A DNA stretch of 64,000 bases from Rhizobium sp. NXC14 (GCF_002117485.1 NZ_CP021030.1:4194001-4258000), one strand, 5' to 3'. Shown: positions 31,025 through 41,125, counted from the first letter of the stretch. The notes: a model not told the origin generated them from the sequence alone. Translations and numbers: made by a program.

Positions 31025-31462
31025 TCAGCGCGGCGGATTGTCGAGGCCGCCCATGTGGCAGACTTCGGCCCATTCGTCATCAGTCACCGGCTGCACGGAA
31101 AGGCGCATGGAGGTGACGAGCGACATTTTGGCGAGTTTCGCATTCGCCTTGATGTCCTTCAGCGTTACCGGCTTCGGCATGTCCATGACGGCGCGGATAT
31201 CGACGCAATCCCACTTCGGATCGCCCTTAGCGCTGGAGTCGGGATGCGACAGCGCTGCGACTTCGACGATGCCGACGATCTCCAGCCCGTCATTGGAATG
31301 GTAGAAGAACCCTTTGTCGCCGATCTGCATCGCCCGCATGTTGTTGCGCGCCAGATAGTTGCGCACGCCGGTCCATTCCGTGCCTTTTTCACCGGCGGCC
31401 TTCTGCTGCTCCCAGGACCAGGAGCCAGGTTCGGATTTATAGAGCCAATGCGCCATGCTCAC
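31025..31462 (-). CDS. EVE domain protein
   Basis: A 145-residue PUA-like EVE-domain protein. The family start MAHWLYKSEPGSWSWE and the block WTGVRNYLARNNMRAM then IGDKGFFYHSN are clear. EVE domains bind modified bases in DNA or RNA; the target here is unknown. Translation may start at the GTG at 31462, which overlaps the YciI stop (GTGA), or at the ATG two codons on. It sits between the YciI and methyltransferase genes in one minus-strand operon. Confidence 0.9.
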   Translation of the reverse strand: MSMAHWLYKSEPGSWSWEQQKAAGEKGTEWTGVRNYLARNNMRAMQIGDKGFFYHSNDGLEIVGIVEVAALSHPDSSAKGDPKWDCVDIRAVMDMPKPVTLKDIKANAKLAKMSLVTSMRLSVQPVTDDEWAEVCHMGGLDNPPR

Positions 31463-31752
31463 GCCTCCGGCTTGTTGAAGACCCAGTTGAAGGGCTTGAT
31501 ATCGACGCTTTCGAACAAACCGGCCATGGCGTAAGGGTCGGCATCGGCGAGCGCCTTTGCCTCTTGCGCTGTCTCCGCCTTGACAAGCACCAGACTGCCG
31601 CAGGCCTTGCCTTCGTCGTCAAGAAAAGGGCCGGCCATAGAGAGCTTGCCTTCGGCATTGAGTTTGTCGAGATAGGCAAGATGCGTCGGCCGCGTCTCCA
31701 TGCGAACGTTCAGATGTCCCGGCTTGTCCTTGCAGAGCAGGGCGAAAAGCAT
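31459..31752 (-). CDS. YciI family protein
   Basis: A 97-residue YCII-superfamily protein with the standard opening MLFALLCKDKPGHLNVR, a central histidine (RPTHLAYLDKL) and MAGPFLDDEGKACGSLVLV, then ADPYAMAGLFESVDIKPF. The likely role is a small hydrolase or dehydrochlorinase-like function; the substrate is unknown. It follows gpsA after 10 nt and overlaps the EVE gene, so tsaD-gpsA-yciI-EVE-methyltransferase looks like one operon. Confidence 0.92.
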   Translation of the reverse strand: MLFALLCKDKPGHLNVRMETRPTHLAYLDKLNAEGKLSMAGPFLDDEGKACGSLVLVKAETAQEAKALADADPYAMAGLFESVDIKPFNWVFNKPEA

Positions 31753-31762
31753 GTCTATTCTC

Positions 31763-32746
31763 CTATTCGGTGGTGATTGGACGCGTCATCAACTGCTCGA
31801 TGGCGTCTGATATGTCGAGCCGGCCGTCGATGATGGCAGAAACGGCATCCGTGATCGGCATGCTGATCGCAAGCCCCGCGGCAAGCCGGGAGGCGACGGA
31901 AGCGGCAAACGCACCCTCCACCAGGGCGCCGTGGGTGGGATCGGTCTTTTCGCCGCGCCCGAGCGCAATGCCGAAACGCAGGTTTCGCGATTGATGACTC
32001 GTTGCCGTCAGCACCAGATCGCCGAGACCGGAAAGTCCGCGCACCGTATCGGCCTGCCCGCCTTTGGCGACGACGAAGCGCGACATTTCCGCGAGACCGC
32101 GCGCAATCAACGCAGCGCGGGCGGATTCGCCGATGCCGCGGCCTTCGACGATGCCGCAGGCGATTGCCAGCACATTTTTGAGCGCGCCGCCGAGCTGCAC
32201 GCCAACGCGGTCGGTGGAGGCATAGAGCCGGAAGGTCCGTCCGGAGATCGCCTGAGCGAGCCGCTCGGCCGTCTCCATGTCATTAGCCGCAATCGCCATC
32301 GCCGTCGGCAGCCCTTTGGCGATATCGGCGGCAAATCCCGGGCCGGAGAGAACCGCCACCGGATGGTCCGGCAGTTCCCGCTCGAGCATATCGGTCAAAA
32401 GATTGCCCGTCGTCCGCTCAATGCCCTTGGCGCAGGTGACGACAACGGCATCCTTTGACAGGTAGGGACCATATTGCCGCGCCGCGTCCGCCTGCGCCTG
32501 CGACGGCATCGCAAAAAGCACGATGGACGCCCCGGTGATCGCATCCGCCTCGGCGGAAAATTCCAGGGCTTCGGGCAGCGGGATGCCGGGCAGCACAGCA
32601 TCATGCAGCCGTTCTTCTTTCAGATCCTCGATCAGGGACGGATCGCGCCCGACGAGCGTCACGGCGCTGCGGCCGGCAAGGGCGATCACAGCGGCAAGCG
32701 CCGTGCCGAATGCGCCCGATCCGATGACGGCGATCTTTTCACTCAT
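31763..32746 (-). CDS. gpsA: Glycerol-3-phosphate dehydrogenase [NAD(P)+]
   Basis: A 327-residue enzyme that reduces dihydroxyacetone phosphate to sn-glycerol 3-phosphate for phospholipid synthesis. The nucleotide loop is [10 protein letters not shown] (9-18). The family block [16 protein letters not shown] holds the catalytic lysine, and [12 protein letters not shown] is also conserved. Its ATG overlaps the tsaD stop by 4 nt (ATGA). Confidence 0.97.
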   Translation of the reverse strand: MSEKIAVIGSGAFGTALAAVIALAGRSAVTLVGRDPSLIEDLKEERLHDAVLPGIPLPEALEFSAEADAITGASIVLFAMPSQAQADAARQYGPYLSKDAVVVTCAKGIERTTGNLLTDMLERELPDHPVAVLSGPGFAADIAKGLPTAMAIAANDMETAERLAQAISGRTFRLYASTDRVGVQLGGALKNVLAIACGIVEGRGIGESARAALIARGLAEMSRFVVAKGGQADTVRGLSGLGDLVLTATSHQSRNLRFGIALGRGEKTDPTHGALVEGAFAASVASRLAAGLAISMPITDAVSAIIDGRLDISDAIEQLMTRPITTE

Positions 32747-33840
32747 GCCTTGGCTCCTCTCTTTCCAAAGCCGATCAGCGTTTCGGCATTGGCATCGAGC
32801 GGCCAGCGCGAACGCGGCTGCACGTCGAGTGTATCAGGCGCTACACCGGTCGCCATGCGCTCGAGCCCCGCCCAGGCGATCATCACCGCATTGTCGGTGC
32901 AAAGGCTGAGCGGCGGCGCAATGAAGCGGAAACCGTTCTTGTCGCAGAGCGCCTGGAGCGTGCCGCGCAGCTCGAGATTGGCAGCGACGCCGCCGGCAAC
33001 GACCAGCGCCGGCTTCTCGCCGCTGGTCGGGAACTCCGTCTTGAACCGTTGCAGGCCGCGGCCGATGCGGTCCTTCAGCGTGCGCGAAATCGCCTTCTGG
33101 AACGAAGCGCAGATATCAGCCACATCCTGATCGCTGAGCGGCGCGATCTCTTGCGCCGCCTGCCGCACCGCCGTCTTCAGGCCGGAAAACGAGAAGTCGA
33201 GCCGCGCCTCGCCGACGAGCGGGCGCGGAAAATCGAAACGATCGGCATTGCCGTCGCGCGCCATCCGCTCCACCGCCGGACCGCCGGGATAGGGCAGGCC
33301 GAGCAGTTTTGCCGTCTTGTCGAAAGCTTCGCCGAGTGCATCGTCGATCGTCGTGCCCCAACGTTCATACTGTCCGACGCCACGCACGAGGATCAGCTGG
33401 GTATGGCCGCCGGAGACGAGCAGCACCAGATAGGGAAAGGAGAGCCCGTCGGTCAGCCGCGCCGTCAGCGCATGGCCCTCGAGATGGTTGACAGCATAGA
33501 GCGGTTTGCCGGCGGCCTTGGCGATCGCCTTGCCGGTCATCAATCCGACAAGCAATCCGCCGATCAGACCCGGGCCTGAGGTGGCGGCGATGGCGTCGAC
33601 ATCATCAAGCGACACATTGGCGCGTTTCAGCGCCTGTTCGATCAGTTCGTCCAACGCCTCGACATGGGCGCGCGCGGCGATCTCCGGCACCACGCCGCCA
33701 TAGGCGCTGTGCTCGTCGAGCTGGGAAAGCACGACGTCCGACAGGACGTTGCAATGCCCCTCCGCATCACGCTCGACGACGGCGGCGGCGGTCTCGTCGC
33801 AGCTTGTTTCGATGCCGAGGATGCGCAGAAAGGGAACCAT
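32743..33840 (-). CDS. tsaD: tRNA N6-adenosine threonylcarbamoyltransferase
   Basis: A 365-residue ASKHA-fold enzyme that makes t6A at position 37 of ANN-decoding tRNAs. The start [20 protein letters not shown] is chosen because the rest of the upstream frame lacks family sequence. Visible features are the GIETSCDET phosphate loop, the metal-binding histidines in HVEAL and NHLEGHALT, and [10 protein letters not shown]. It is divergent from hemC, with 71 bp between them, an arrangement common in alphaproteobacteria. Confidence 0.97.
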   Translation of the reverse strand: MVPFLRILGIETSCDETAAAVVERDAEGHCNVLSDVVLSQLDEHSAYGGVVPEIAARAHVEALDELIEQALKRANVSLDDVDAIAATSGPGLIGGLLVGLMTGKAIAKAAGKPLYAVNHLEGHALTARLTDGLSFPYLVLLVSGGHTQLILVRGVGQYERWGTTIDDALGEAFDKTAKLLGLPYPGGPAVERMARDGNADRFDFPRPLVGEARLDFSFSGLKTAVRQAAQEIAPLSDQDVADICASFQKAISRTLKDRIGRGLQRFKTEFPTSGEKPALVVAGGVAANLELRGTLQALCDKNGFRFIAPPLSLCTDNAVMIAWAGLERMATGVAPDTLDVQPRSRWPLDANAETLIGFGKRGAKA

Positions 33841-33911
33841 TGGCCTGTTCGTTGATTGCGATGGAACGGAAACCCGTTTACGAGAATTCCGGTAACAACG
33901 GAACAGAGCGG

Positions 33912-34841
33912 ATGCAAACAAAACCTTTCCGGATCGGCACGCGGGGCAGCCCGCTGGCGCTTGCCCAGGCGCATGAGGCCCGCGACAGGCTGATGGCGGC
34001 GCATCATCTGCCTGAAGAGATGTTCGAAATCGTCGTGCTGACCACCAAGGGCGACCGCATCACCGACCGATCGCTGGCCGAGATCGGCGGCAAGGGCCTC
34101 TTCACCGAAGAGCTCGAACAGAAGCTTGTGTCGGGCGAGCTGGATTTCGCCGTGCACTCCGCCAAGGACATGCCGACGCACCTGCCGGACGGCCTTCACC
34201 TCTCTGCCTATCTGCCGCGCGAGGATATCCGCGACGCCGTCGTCGGCCGCACCGCACCCAGACTGATCGACCTGCCGCATGGCGCCACCGTCGGCTCTGC
34301 GTCGCTGCGCCGCCAGGCGCTGATCCGCCGCATGCGGCCCGACATCAACGTCATCACCTTCCGCGGTCTCGTCGAAACCCGCCTGCGCAAGCTCGAAGAG
34401 GGGCAAGCGGATGCAACCTTGCTGGCGCTAGCCGGCCTCAAACGACTCGGCAAGGTCGAGGTGATCACCGATATCCTCGACCCCGATAGCTTCCCACCGG
34501 CGCCGGCGCAGGGGGCGATCTGCATCGAAAGCCGCGTCGGCGACACAAAAATCGATGACCTCTTGGCGGCGGTCAACGATGCCGCGACCTTCGACACCGT
34601 CTCCTGCGAACGCGCCTTCCTCGCTGCTCTCGACGGCTCCTGCCGCACGCCGATCGGCGGCTATGCCGTTTGCGAGGGCGATCTCATTCGATTCTCCGGC
34701 CTGATCATCACGCCCGACGGCCGCAGCCAGCATGCGGTGACCACCGACGGCCACCGCCGCGACGCGGCCGCACTCGGCACCCGCGCCGGCCAGGATGTGC
34801 GCGCTAGAGCCGGCAGCGCGTTCTTCGACGACTGGCACTGA
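33912..34841 (+). CDS. hemC: Hydroxymethylbilane synthase
   Basis: A 309-residue porphobilinogen deaminase. It joins four porphobilinogens into hydroxymethylbilane. The start is the ATG of [19 protein letters not shown] (33912); the longer frame upstream overlaps tsaD antisense. The dipyrromethane cofactor cysteine is in [13 protein letters not shown], and the catalytic aspartate lies in [12 protein letters not shown]. It is followed by hemD after 7 nt, the first pair of the heme cluster. Confidence 0.97.
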   Translation: MQTKPFRIGTRGSPLALAQAHEARDRLMAAHHLPEEMFEIVVLTTKGDRITDRSLAEIGGKGLFTEELEQKLVSGELDFAVHSAKDMPTHLPDGLHLSAYLPREDIRDAVVGRTAPRLIDLPHGATVGSASLRRQALIRRMRPDINVITFRGLVETRLRKLEEGQADATLLALAGLKRLGKVEVITDILDPDSFPPAPAQGAICIESRVGDTKIDDLLAAVNDAATFDTVSCERAFLAALDGSCRTPIGGYAVCEGDLIRFSGLIITPDGRSQHAVTTDGHRRDAAALGTRAGQDVRARAGSAFFDDWH

Positions 34842-34848
34842 AGCGGCC

Positions 34849-35556
34849 ATGCGTGTGCTCGTCACCCGCCCCGCGCATTCGGCGATAAGAACAGCACAAC
34901 GTCTGCGCGACATGGGCCACGAGCCGCTGCTGCTGCCGCTGCGTCGGCCGGTGCACGACAGGGCCGCAGCCGCAAGCGCGCTTACGGCCAGCAGCGGTGC
35001 AATCGCTGTGACCAGCGCCGAGGCGGTCAGGGTCGTTTCCGCCCTCGGCGATCAGCTCCACCCGCATCTGGCCCGCCCGCTTTTCGCGGTCGGAGACGCG
35101 ACGGCGCACGCCGCGGAAAGCCTCGGCTTCCGATCGGTCGCCTCTTCCTCTGGCAACGGACGCGATCTCGCCGAGCTCGTCGCGGCGCAAGGGGTGAATG
35201 GTTTGCTCTATCTTGCCGGGATACCGCGCGCCGAAACTTTTGAACAAGGAATGCTCGAACGCGGCATCCGTTTTTCCGTCGCCGAATGCTATCGCATGAC
35301 GCCGGTTGTTCCGAGCCCGATTGAGATCGAAGCTCTCTTTTCCGGCGGCCGCCCTAACGCCGTTCTCTTCTATTCCCGGCAGGCGGTGGAAGATTTTTTT
35401 CACCTGGCGGAGCTGCGATCAGCCCTGTCGGAACACCGCGAAACCCGCCTTCTCTGCCTGAGCGAAGCGGTAGCACAGGCCATTCCGATGTCCCTGAAAA
35501 AAACCGTGGCGATTTCTTCCATGCCGGATGAGCAAAGTCTTTTGTCGCTGCTTTGA
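34849..35556 (+). CDS. hemD: Uroporphyrinogen-III synthase
   Basis: A 235-residue HemD-type protein. Sequence conservation in this family is low, but MRVLVTRPAHSAIRTAQRL, the domain-linker segment AITVTSAEAV-like (GAIAVTSAEAVRVV), and LFYSRQAVEDFF are typical, and it follows hemC directly. It closes hydroxymethylbilane to uroporphyrinogen III. The start is the ATG at 34849. The 88 bp that follow before the Mic60 gene could contain an internal promoter. Confidence 0.93.
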   Translation: MRVLVTRPAHSAIRTAQRLRDMGHEPLLLPLRRPVHDRAAAASALTASSGAIAVTSAEAVRVVSALGDQLHPHLARPLFAVGDATAHAAESLGFRSVASSSGNGRDLAELVAAQGVNGLLYLAGIPRAETFEQGMLERGIRFSVAECYRMTPVVPSPIEIEALFSGGRPNAVLFYSRQAVEDFFHLAELRSALSEHRETRLLCLSEAVAQAIPMSLKKTVAISSMPDEQSLLSLL

Positions 35557-35644
35557 AGGCTCCACGGCCCAAATTTGATCTAACCTCTTCCCTTAATTGG
35601 CATCACTGTCTAGTTTCGTTGCAATGCAGGATAAAGAGGACCTC

Positions 35645-36889
35645 ATGGTATCGGGAAACCCGCCACGCCATTCGAAGAGCGCCGATGAGCCGGTCACGAT
35701 CGACCTCGATGCACAGGATTTCGCCTCCGAAGCCGATACCGAAAAGCCGGTGAACAATGATTCCGGCAACGTCGACAGCCCCTCTGCGGATCTCGGGCCG
35801 CCGCCCGAAACCGAAGCGGCGTCGCAGCCTGAACCCGAAAGCAGGCCCGAATCGGAGCCGGAGGAGGAGACGCCGGCGGTCGCCGAACCTTCCTTCACGC
35901 CCTCTGCCGAACAGCCCGCGCCGCGGGGCGCCGGCACATCCGGTCTTATCGCCGCCGGCATTTTCGGCGGCCTCGTGGCGCTGCTTGGAGCGGGCGTCAT
36001 TCAATATGCCGGTTACCTCCCGGGTTCCTCCGCCCCGCAGACCTCGTCCGAGATCGCCGATCTCTCCGGTGAGATCGAAGGCTTGAAACAGACCGTCGCC
36101 AACCTTGCCGCCAATCCCGTAAACACGGGTGACGGCGCGTTCGAGACGCGGATTGCCGCGCTGGAAACGGCTGCGAAGAACACCGCAGCGGCGCCATCGG
36201 CAGATCCTGCAAATGTCGAGGCGCTCAACCAGAAGGTTGCAGAGCTCAGCAGTCAGGTCGACCAGCTGCGCTCGATGCTTGCCCAGTCCTCCGTCCAACA
36301 GACGAGCAGCGACGCCGATATCGCCAAGCGCCTCGCCGAGGCCGAAAAGAAACTCAATGAGCCGCGCGAGGATGTTGCCGTCGCGCGAGCCATCGCGGCC
36401 GCCGCCCTGAAGGCGGCGATCGATCGCGGCGGGCCGTTCCTGGCCGAGCTGGACACGTTCGCCGGCGTCGCACCTGACGATCCTGCTGTCGCCGACTTGC
36501 GTGGCTTTGCCGAGACCGGCGTTCCCTCACGCGCCGACCTGATGCGTCAGGTTCCCGACGTTGCAACCGCCATAATCGAATCGATCAATCAGCCGGGTCC
36601 GAACCAGAGCTGGTCGGATCGGCTGATGGCGAGTGCAAAATCGCTGGTGACGGTCCGACCCGTCGGCAATATCGAAGGTGAGAGCGTCGAAGCGATCGCC
36701 GCCCGCATGGAGGACAAGGTGAAGAACGGCGATCTGCCCGGCGCCTCCGCCGAATGGAATGCTCTACCGCCCCCCGGCAAACAGGCGTCCGCCGCCTTCA
36801 AGCAGTCTCTGGAGGCGCGCATCCGTGTCGAGGAGCTGGTTGGCGGGGCGCTGTCGAAGGCGGTCAGCGGCGCCGGCAAGGAAGGGTGA
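35645..36889 (+). CDS. Alphaproteobacterial Mic60/mitofilin homologue
   Basis: A 414-residue inner-membrane protein. The start is the ATG of MVSGNPPRHSKSADEP with GAGG close upstream. Order of parts: an acidic/proline-rich cytoplasmic N-terminus (1-95), one membrane helix (about 98-120, GLIAAGIFGGLVALLGAGV), a coiled coil with many leucine/glutamine heptads (about 135-235), and a C-terminal mitofilin-like region (about 250-400) with VARAIAAAALKAAIDRGGPF and RIRVEELVGGALS. The position between hemD and hemY is the known place of bacterial Mic60, which shapes inner-membrane folds and outer-membrane contacts. Confidence 0.88.
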   Translation: MVSGNPPRHSKSADEPVTIDLDAQDFASEADTEKPVNNDSGNVDSPSADLGPPPETEAASQPEPESRPESEPEEETPAVAEPSFTPSAEQPAPRGAGTSGLIAAGIFGGLVALLGAGVIQYAGYLPGSSAPQTSSEIADLSGEIEGLKQTVANLAANPVNTGDGAFETRIAALETAAKNTAAAPSADPANVEALNQKVAELSSQVDQLRSMLAQSSVQQTSSDADIAKRLAEAEKKLNEPREDVAVARAIAAAALKAAIDRGGPFLAELDTFAGVAPDDPAVADLRGFAETGVPSRADLMRQVPDVATAIIESINQPGPNQSWSDRLMASAKSLVTVRPVGNIEGESVEAIAARMEDKVKNGDLPGASAEWNALPPPGKQASAAFKQSLEARIRVEELVGGALSKAVSGAGKEG

Positions 36890-36893
36890 GACC

Positions 36894-38495
36894 ATGACCA
36901 GGCTTGTTATCTTCGCCTTGCTCGTCCTGCTTCTTGCCTACGGCTTCTCCTGGTTCGCCGACCGTCCCGGGGACATCTCGCTGATCTGGGAGGGCCAGAT
37001 CTACCAGACGAAACTGATCGTCGCCGTCAGCGCGATCATCGCCCTTATCGCCGCCGTGATGATCGCCTGGTGGTTCGCCCGGTTGATCTGGACTTCGCCG
37101 CATTCGGTGACACGCTATTTCCGCGCCCGCAAGCGCGATCGCGGCTATCAGGCGCTGTCGACCGGCCTGATCGCCGCGGGCGCCGGCAATGCATTGCTCG
37201 CCCGCAAGATGGCGGCTCGTTCGCGTGGCCTCATCCGCGCCGATCAGGAGCCGCTGATCAATCTGCTCGAGGCTCAGGCGGCACTGATCGAAGGCCGCCA
37301 TGATGAGGCGCGCGCCAAGTTCGAAGCCATGGCCAACGACCCGGAAACGCGCGAACTTGGCCTGCGCGGCCTCTATCTCGAAGCCCGCCGCCTCGGAGCC
37401 AACGAGGCCGCCCGCCAATATGCCGAAAAGGCCGCCGACAACGCCCCCTATCTGCCCTGGGCCGCCCAGGCGACCCTCGAATATCGCAGCCAAGCCGGCC
37501 GCTGGGACGATGCGATCCGACTGCTCGAGCAGCAGAAGGCCGCCCGCGTCGTTGACAAACCCGAGGCCAACCGCCTGCACGCCGTGCTGCTGACGGCACG
37601 CGCCACCGAGAAGCTGGAAGGCAACCCGGCCGGCGCCCGCGACGACGCCCTGCAGGCGCTGAAGCTCGCCGCCGATTTCGTTCCGGCCGCTCTCATTGCC
37701 GCAAAGGCACTGTTCCGCGAAGGCGGTCTGCGCAAGGCCGCTTCGATCCTCGAACAAGTATGGAAATCGGCGCCTCATCCCGAGATCGGCCAGACCTATG
37801 TCAGAGCCCGCAGCGGCGATTCCACACTCGACCGGCTGAAGCGCGCCGAACGGCTGGAAGCGATGCGCCCGAACAATGTCGAATCTCTCCTTGTCGTCGC
37901 TAAGGCGGCGCTCGACGCGCAGGAATTTGCCAAGGCGCGCGCCAAGGCGGAAGCGGCTGCGCGCATTGAGCCGCGTGAAGCGGCCTTCCTGCTCCTGGCC
38001 GACATCGAGGAGGCCGAGACCGGCGACCAGGGCCGCGTGCGCCACTGGCTGGCGCAGGCGCTGAAAGCCCCGCGCGATCCTGCCTGGGTTGCGGATGGTT
38101 TCGTCTCCGACAAATGGCTGCCGGTGTCGCCGGTCACCGGCCGTTTGGACGCCTTCGAATGGAAAGCGCCCTTCGGTCAGATCGAGGGGCCGCTCGAAGA
38201 CGGTTCTGCACCCGCTTCCATAGAAACTGCTCTGAAGACCCTGCCGCCGCTGCGTGACGTCAAACCGGAAAGCCCGGTCAACGATCACCGCATTATTGAG
38301 CTGGAACGCGCCGCAACGATCGCAGAGGCTGTGCGCCCGGCGCCGGCAAAGCCGAAACCCGTTGAAGCCGCCGCCAGCGGCAAAGCGCCAGCACCGAACG
38401 AAGCAAAGCCCTTTTTCGGCGGGCTGCCGGATGATCCCGGCGTTCGCGATCCCAGGACGGAACCGGAACCCAAGACACGGCTTCGCCTTTTCTGA
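36894..38495 (+). CDS. hemY: HemY-type TPR membrane protein
   Basis: A 533-residue protein of the HemY family found in heme clusters of proteobacteria; this is not the protoporphyrinogen oxidase called HemY in Bacillus. Two N-terminal membrane helices (1-20 and about 41-63) anchor a cytoplasmic or periplasmic array of tetratricopeptide-like repeats (about 100-420, for example EARAKFEAMANDPETRELGL). The C-terminal tail is Pro/Ala/Lys-rich and low-complexity. It starts 4 nt after the Mic60 gene. The exact role in heme synthesis is unknown. Confidence 0.92.
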   Translation: MTRLVIFALLVLLLAYGFSWFADRPGDISLIWEGQIYQTKLIVAVSAIIALIAAVMIAWWFARLIWTSPHSVTRYFRARKRDRGYQALSTGLIAAGAGNALLARKMAARSRGLIRADQEPLINLLEAQAALIEGRHDEARAKFEAMANDPETRELGLRGLYLEARRLGANEAARQYAEKAADNAPYLPWAAQATLEYRSQAGRWDDAIRLLEQQKAARVVDKPEANRLHAVLLTARATEKLEGNPAGARDDALQALKLAADFVPAALIAAKALFREGGLRKAASILEQVWKSAPHPEIGQTYVRARSGDSTLDRLKRAERLEAMRPNNVESLLVVAKAALDAQEFAKARAKAEAAARIEPREAAFLLLADIEEAETGDQGRVRHWLAQALKAPRDPAWVADGFVSDKWLPVSPVTGRLDAFEWKAPFGQIEGPLEDGSAPASIETALKTLPPLRDVKPESPVNDHRIIELERAATIAEAVRPAPAKPKPVEAAASGKAPAPNEAKPFFGGLPDDPGVRDPRTEPEPKTRLRLF

Positions 38496-38512
38496 CACGG
38501 AACGAAACCCGC

Positions 38513-38998
38513 ATGTTCGAACGCTTTCAGGCATTCTTCCAGAATCTCACCGCCGATCGTCCGAAGAAAGGCTTTGCCCCCGATGACCCGCGCATCGCGG
38601 TGGCAGCACTCTGCATGCAGGTCATGGAAGCCGACGGCCAGATCAAGGCCAGTGAAAAGAAGCGGCTGCGCAAGCTCTTGAAGGAGCAGTATTCGCTCGA
38701 CAGCAAGCAGCTCGATGCTTTGATGGCCGCCGGCCTCGAAGCCGAAAGCTCCGCCGTCGACTATTATCGCTTCACCGCCGATCTGAAACGCCATCTCGAT
38801 ACCGAGCAACGTCTGGAGCTGATCGGCATTCTCTGGGACATCGTTTATGCCGACGGCGAGCGCAGCGAGATGGAAGATCATGTCATCTGGCGTATCGCCG
38901 ATCTGCTCGGGGTCTCCTCACGCGAACGCATTCAAAAGCGGCAGGAGGCGGCCGCCAGGGTAACGGATATCCAGGTTGCGCAAGACGATGCCGACTGA
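38513..38998 (+). CDS. TerB-like (tellurite resistance TerB family) protein
   Basis: A 161-residue helical protein of the TerB/DjlA-N-like family. Two acidic repeats are visible: MQVMEADGQIKASEKKRLRK and WDIVYADGERSEMEDHVIWR, the usual metal-contacting DGxxxxxE pattern. No other ter genes are present, so tellurite resistance is not implied. It follows hemY after 17 nt and overlaps the glutamine amidotransferase start by 11 nt, so it is in the heme operon. Confidence 0.9.
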   Translation: MFERFQAFFQNLTADRPKKGFAPDDPRIAVAALCMQVMEADGQIKASEKKRLRKLLKEQYSLDSKQLDALMAAGLEAESSAVDYYRFTADLKRHLDTEQRLELIGILWDIVYADGERSEMEDHVIWRIADLLGVSSRERIQKRQEAAARVTDIQVAQDDAD

Positions 38999-39740
38999 GC
39001 AAAACCCGAGCCGGGACCGGCGCCCGATCCTTATCGTCCTGCATCAGGAGCGATCCAGTGCCGGACGTGTCGGACAATTGCTGGTCGAAAAAGGCTACTG
39101 CCTCGATATCCGTCGCCCGGTCCTCGGTGATCCGCTTCCGACGACGCTCGCAGACCATGCCGGCGCCGTCGTCTTCGGCGGACCGATGAGCGCCAACGAT
39201 CCGGATGACTTTGTCAAGAAGGAGATCGACTGGATCGAGGTCCCGCTACGGGAAAAGCGCCCTTTTCTCGGTATCTGCCTCGGTGCCCAAATGCTGGTGC
39301 GTCATCTCGGCGGCAAGGTGCAGCCGAATGCCGACGGCTCGACGGAGATCGGCTGGTACCCGCTGCACCCGACCGAGAAGGGCCGCCTGCTGATGCACTG
39401 GCCGAAGATGGTCTATCATTTTCACCGCGAAGGCTTCGAGCTGCCACACGGCGCCGACCTGCTCGCCGAAGGCGATGCCTACCCGAACCAGGCCTTCCGC
39501 TACGACGGCAACGCCTGGGGCCTGCAGTTCCATGCCGAGCTCACCCGGGTGATGATGCATCGCTGGGTCGTGCACGGTGCGCATCGCTTCATTCTGCCGA
39601 ACGCCCAGCAGGGCCGCGAACACCTTGAGGGCCGCATGCTGTTCGACGCGCCGCTGAGAGCCTGGCTGACAGAATTCCTCGATCTCGTCTTCGAGGGAAA
39701 GACGGCGAAGGCGACACCGTCTATTACTCTGCACGCATAA
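38988..39740 (+). CDS. Class I glutamine amidotransferase-like protein
   Basis: A 250-residue stand-alone GATase of the GuaA-N type. The nucleophile is C97 in FLGICLGAQML and the catalytic histidine is in LQFHAELTR. The start is the ATG at 38988, inside the TerB-like gene. Many such proteins are glutamine or gamma-glutamyl hydrolases; the substrate is unknown here. It ends the heme operon and is convergent with the MFS gene, with 13 bp between them. Confidence 0.9.
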   Translation: MPTEQNPSRDRRPILIVLHQERSSAGRVGQLLVEKGYCLDIRRPVLGDPLPTTLADHAGAVVFGGPMSANDPDDFVKKEIDWIEVPLREKRPFLGICLGAQMLVRHLGGKVQPNADGSTEIGWYPLHPTEKGRLLMHWPKMVYHFHREGFELPHGADLLAEGDAYPNQAFRYDGNAWGLQFHAELTRVMMHRWVVHGAHRFILPNAQQGREHLEGRMLFDAPLRAWLTEFLDLVFEGKTAKATPSITLHA

Positions 39741-39753
39741 TCCCGCTTAGCGG

Positions 39754-40986
39754 TCAGGCGGGTGCGTCGAGCGTGTCGATCCTGCGCAGCTTCGGGAAAC
39801 TGGAAGCCCAGATCGCCGCAACCGCCAGAGTTCCGATCCCGCCGATGATCACTGCCGGCACCGCGCCGAAGACCGATGCCATCGTGCCCGCCCTGAACTC
39901 CCCAAGTTCGTTGGAAGCGCCGACGAAGACCATGTTGACCGCATTGACCCGGCCGCGGAGTTGGTCCGGCGTCCAGAGCGCGATCAGGCTCTCGCGCACA
40001 TAGACCGACACCATGTCGGCCGCGCCCATCAGCGCCAGTGCTGCGATCGAAATTTCAGTATTGGTCGAGGCGCCGAAGATGATGGTGCCGACACCGAACA
40101 GGGCAACGCCGATGAACATATAGGGACCGGCGCGGTGTTTCAGCGGGTAGGCGGCGAGGAAGATCGCCATGACGATGGCGCCGAGTCCTGGCGCTGCCCG
40201 CAGCAGTCCGAGTCCCCAGGGGCCGAGCGTCAGAATATCGCGGGCGAAGATCGGCATCAGTGCAGTCGCACCGCCGAGCAGAACGGCGAAGAGATCGAGC
40301 GAGATCGCGCCGAGCACCACCTTTTCGGCGCGGATGAAGCTGAAGCCGCCGAGGATCATCGCCCAGCTCTTGGCCTCGCCTGTCGTCTTCTGTTCCGGCT
40401 TCGGGATCATGAAGAGGAGAGCCGCGCCGAGGACGGAAAAGATGACCGCCACCGTATAAGCGGTCGTCGCACTGACGCCATAGAGCAGGCCGCCTATAAC
40501 AGGCCCGGTGATCGCCGCCAGCTGCCAGGACGATGAATTCCAGGCGATCGCATTGGAAAGGGCGTGCTCGGGCACGAGATTGGGTGCGAGAGACTGCACC
40601 GCTGGCGACATGAAAGCGCGTTCGATGCCGAAGATCAAAAGAACCGCAAAGACCGGCCAGGGCGCGAAGGTCTCCGTCGCCGTCATGATCAGCAGCGCCA
40701 GCGTGCAAAGCGCACTCACAAGAGAGCAAAGAGCGGCGATGGCCCGGCGATTGTGCCGATCGGCCACCGAACCGGTGACGAGAATGAGCAGCAGCGACGG
40801 CAGGAACTGTACCAGCCCGATCAGGCCGAGATAGATCGCCTTGCCGGTCTGATCGTACATCTGCCAGCCGACGGCGACGCTGACGATCTGCTGCGAGAAG
40901 GAAAGCAGGAAACGCGCGAAGAAGAAGCGCGTGTAGGACGGATGCCGAAACGCGGCAAAACGGTCTCCGGTGGGCGAAAATGACAT
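39754..40986 (-). CDS. MFS exporter (EntS/DHA3-like)
   Basis: A 410-residue major facilitator with 12 predicted helices. The loop motif VADRHNRRAIA between helices 2 and 3 is the MFS A-motif (GxxxDRxxRR-like). The general shape (RFFFARFLLSFSQQIVSVAVG at the start) is close to the EntS/enterobactin-exporter group. The substrate is unknown. It is divergent from yggT, with about 139 bp between them. Confidence 0.9.
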   Translation of the reverse strand: MSFSPTGDRFAAFRHPSYTRFFFARFLLSFSQQIVSVAVGWQMYDQTGKAIYLGLIGLVQFLPSLLLILVTGSVADRHNRRAIAALCSLVSALCTLALLIMTATETFAPWPVFAVLLIFGIERAFMSPAVQSLAPNLVPEHALSNAIAWNSSSWQLAAITGPVIGGLLYGVSATTAYTVAVIFSVLGAALLFMIPKPEQKTTGEAKSWAMILGGFSFIRAEKVVLGAISLDLFAVLLGGATALMPIFARDILTLGPWGLGLLRAAPGLGAIVMAIFLAAYPLKHRAGPYMFIGVALFGVGTIIFGASTNTEISIAALALMGAADMVSVYVRESLIALWTPDQLRGRVNAVNMVFVGASNELGEFRAGTMASVFGAVPAVIIGGIGTLAVAAIWASSFPKLRRIDTLDAPA

Positions 40987-41125
40987 TGGCCTTGTCCGAG
41001 GAAGCGGGCGCCGGATTGGCTGTGAGGCCGCCCGTTAAACATGATTTGCCCTGCGTTTCCACACGGCACTTGCCCGTTTAATCGCCAATGTCTACATATC
41101 TGTCAACAACGGACTGGAGACGGTA

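Noticed and set aside
38513..38998. Tellurite resistance locus
   Set aside because: Only a single TerB-like gene is present, within a heme operon, and no other ter genes are found.
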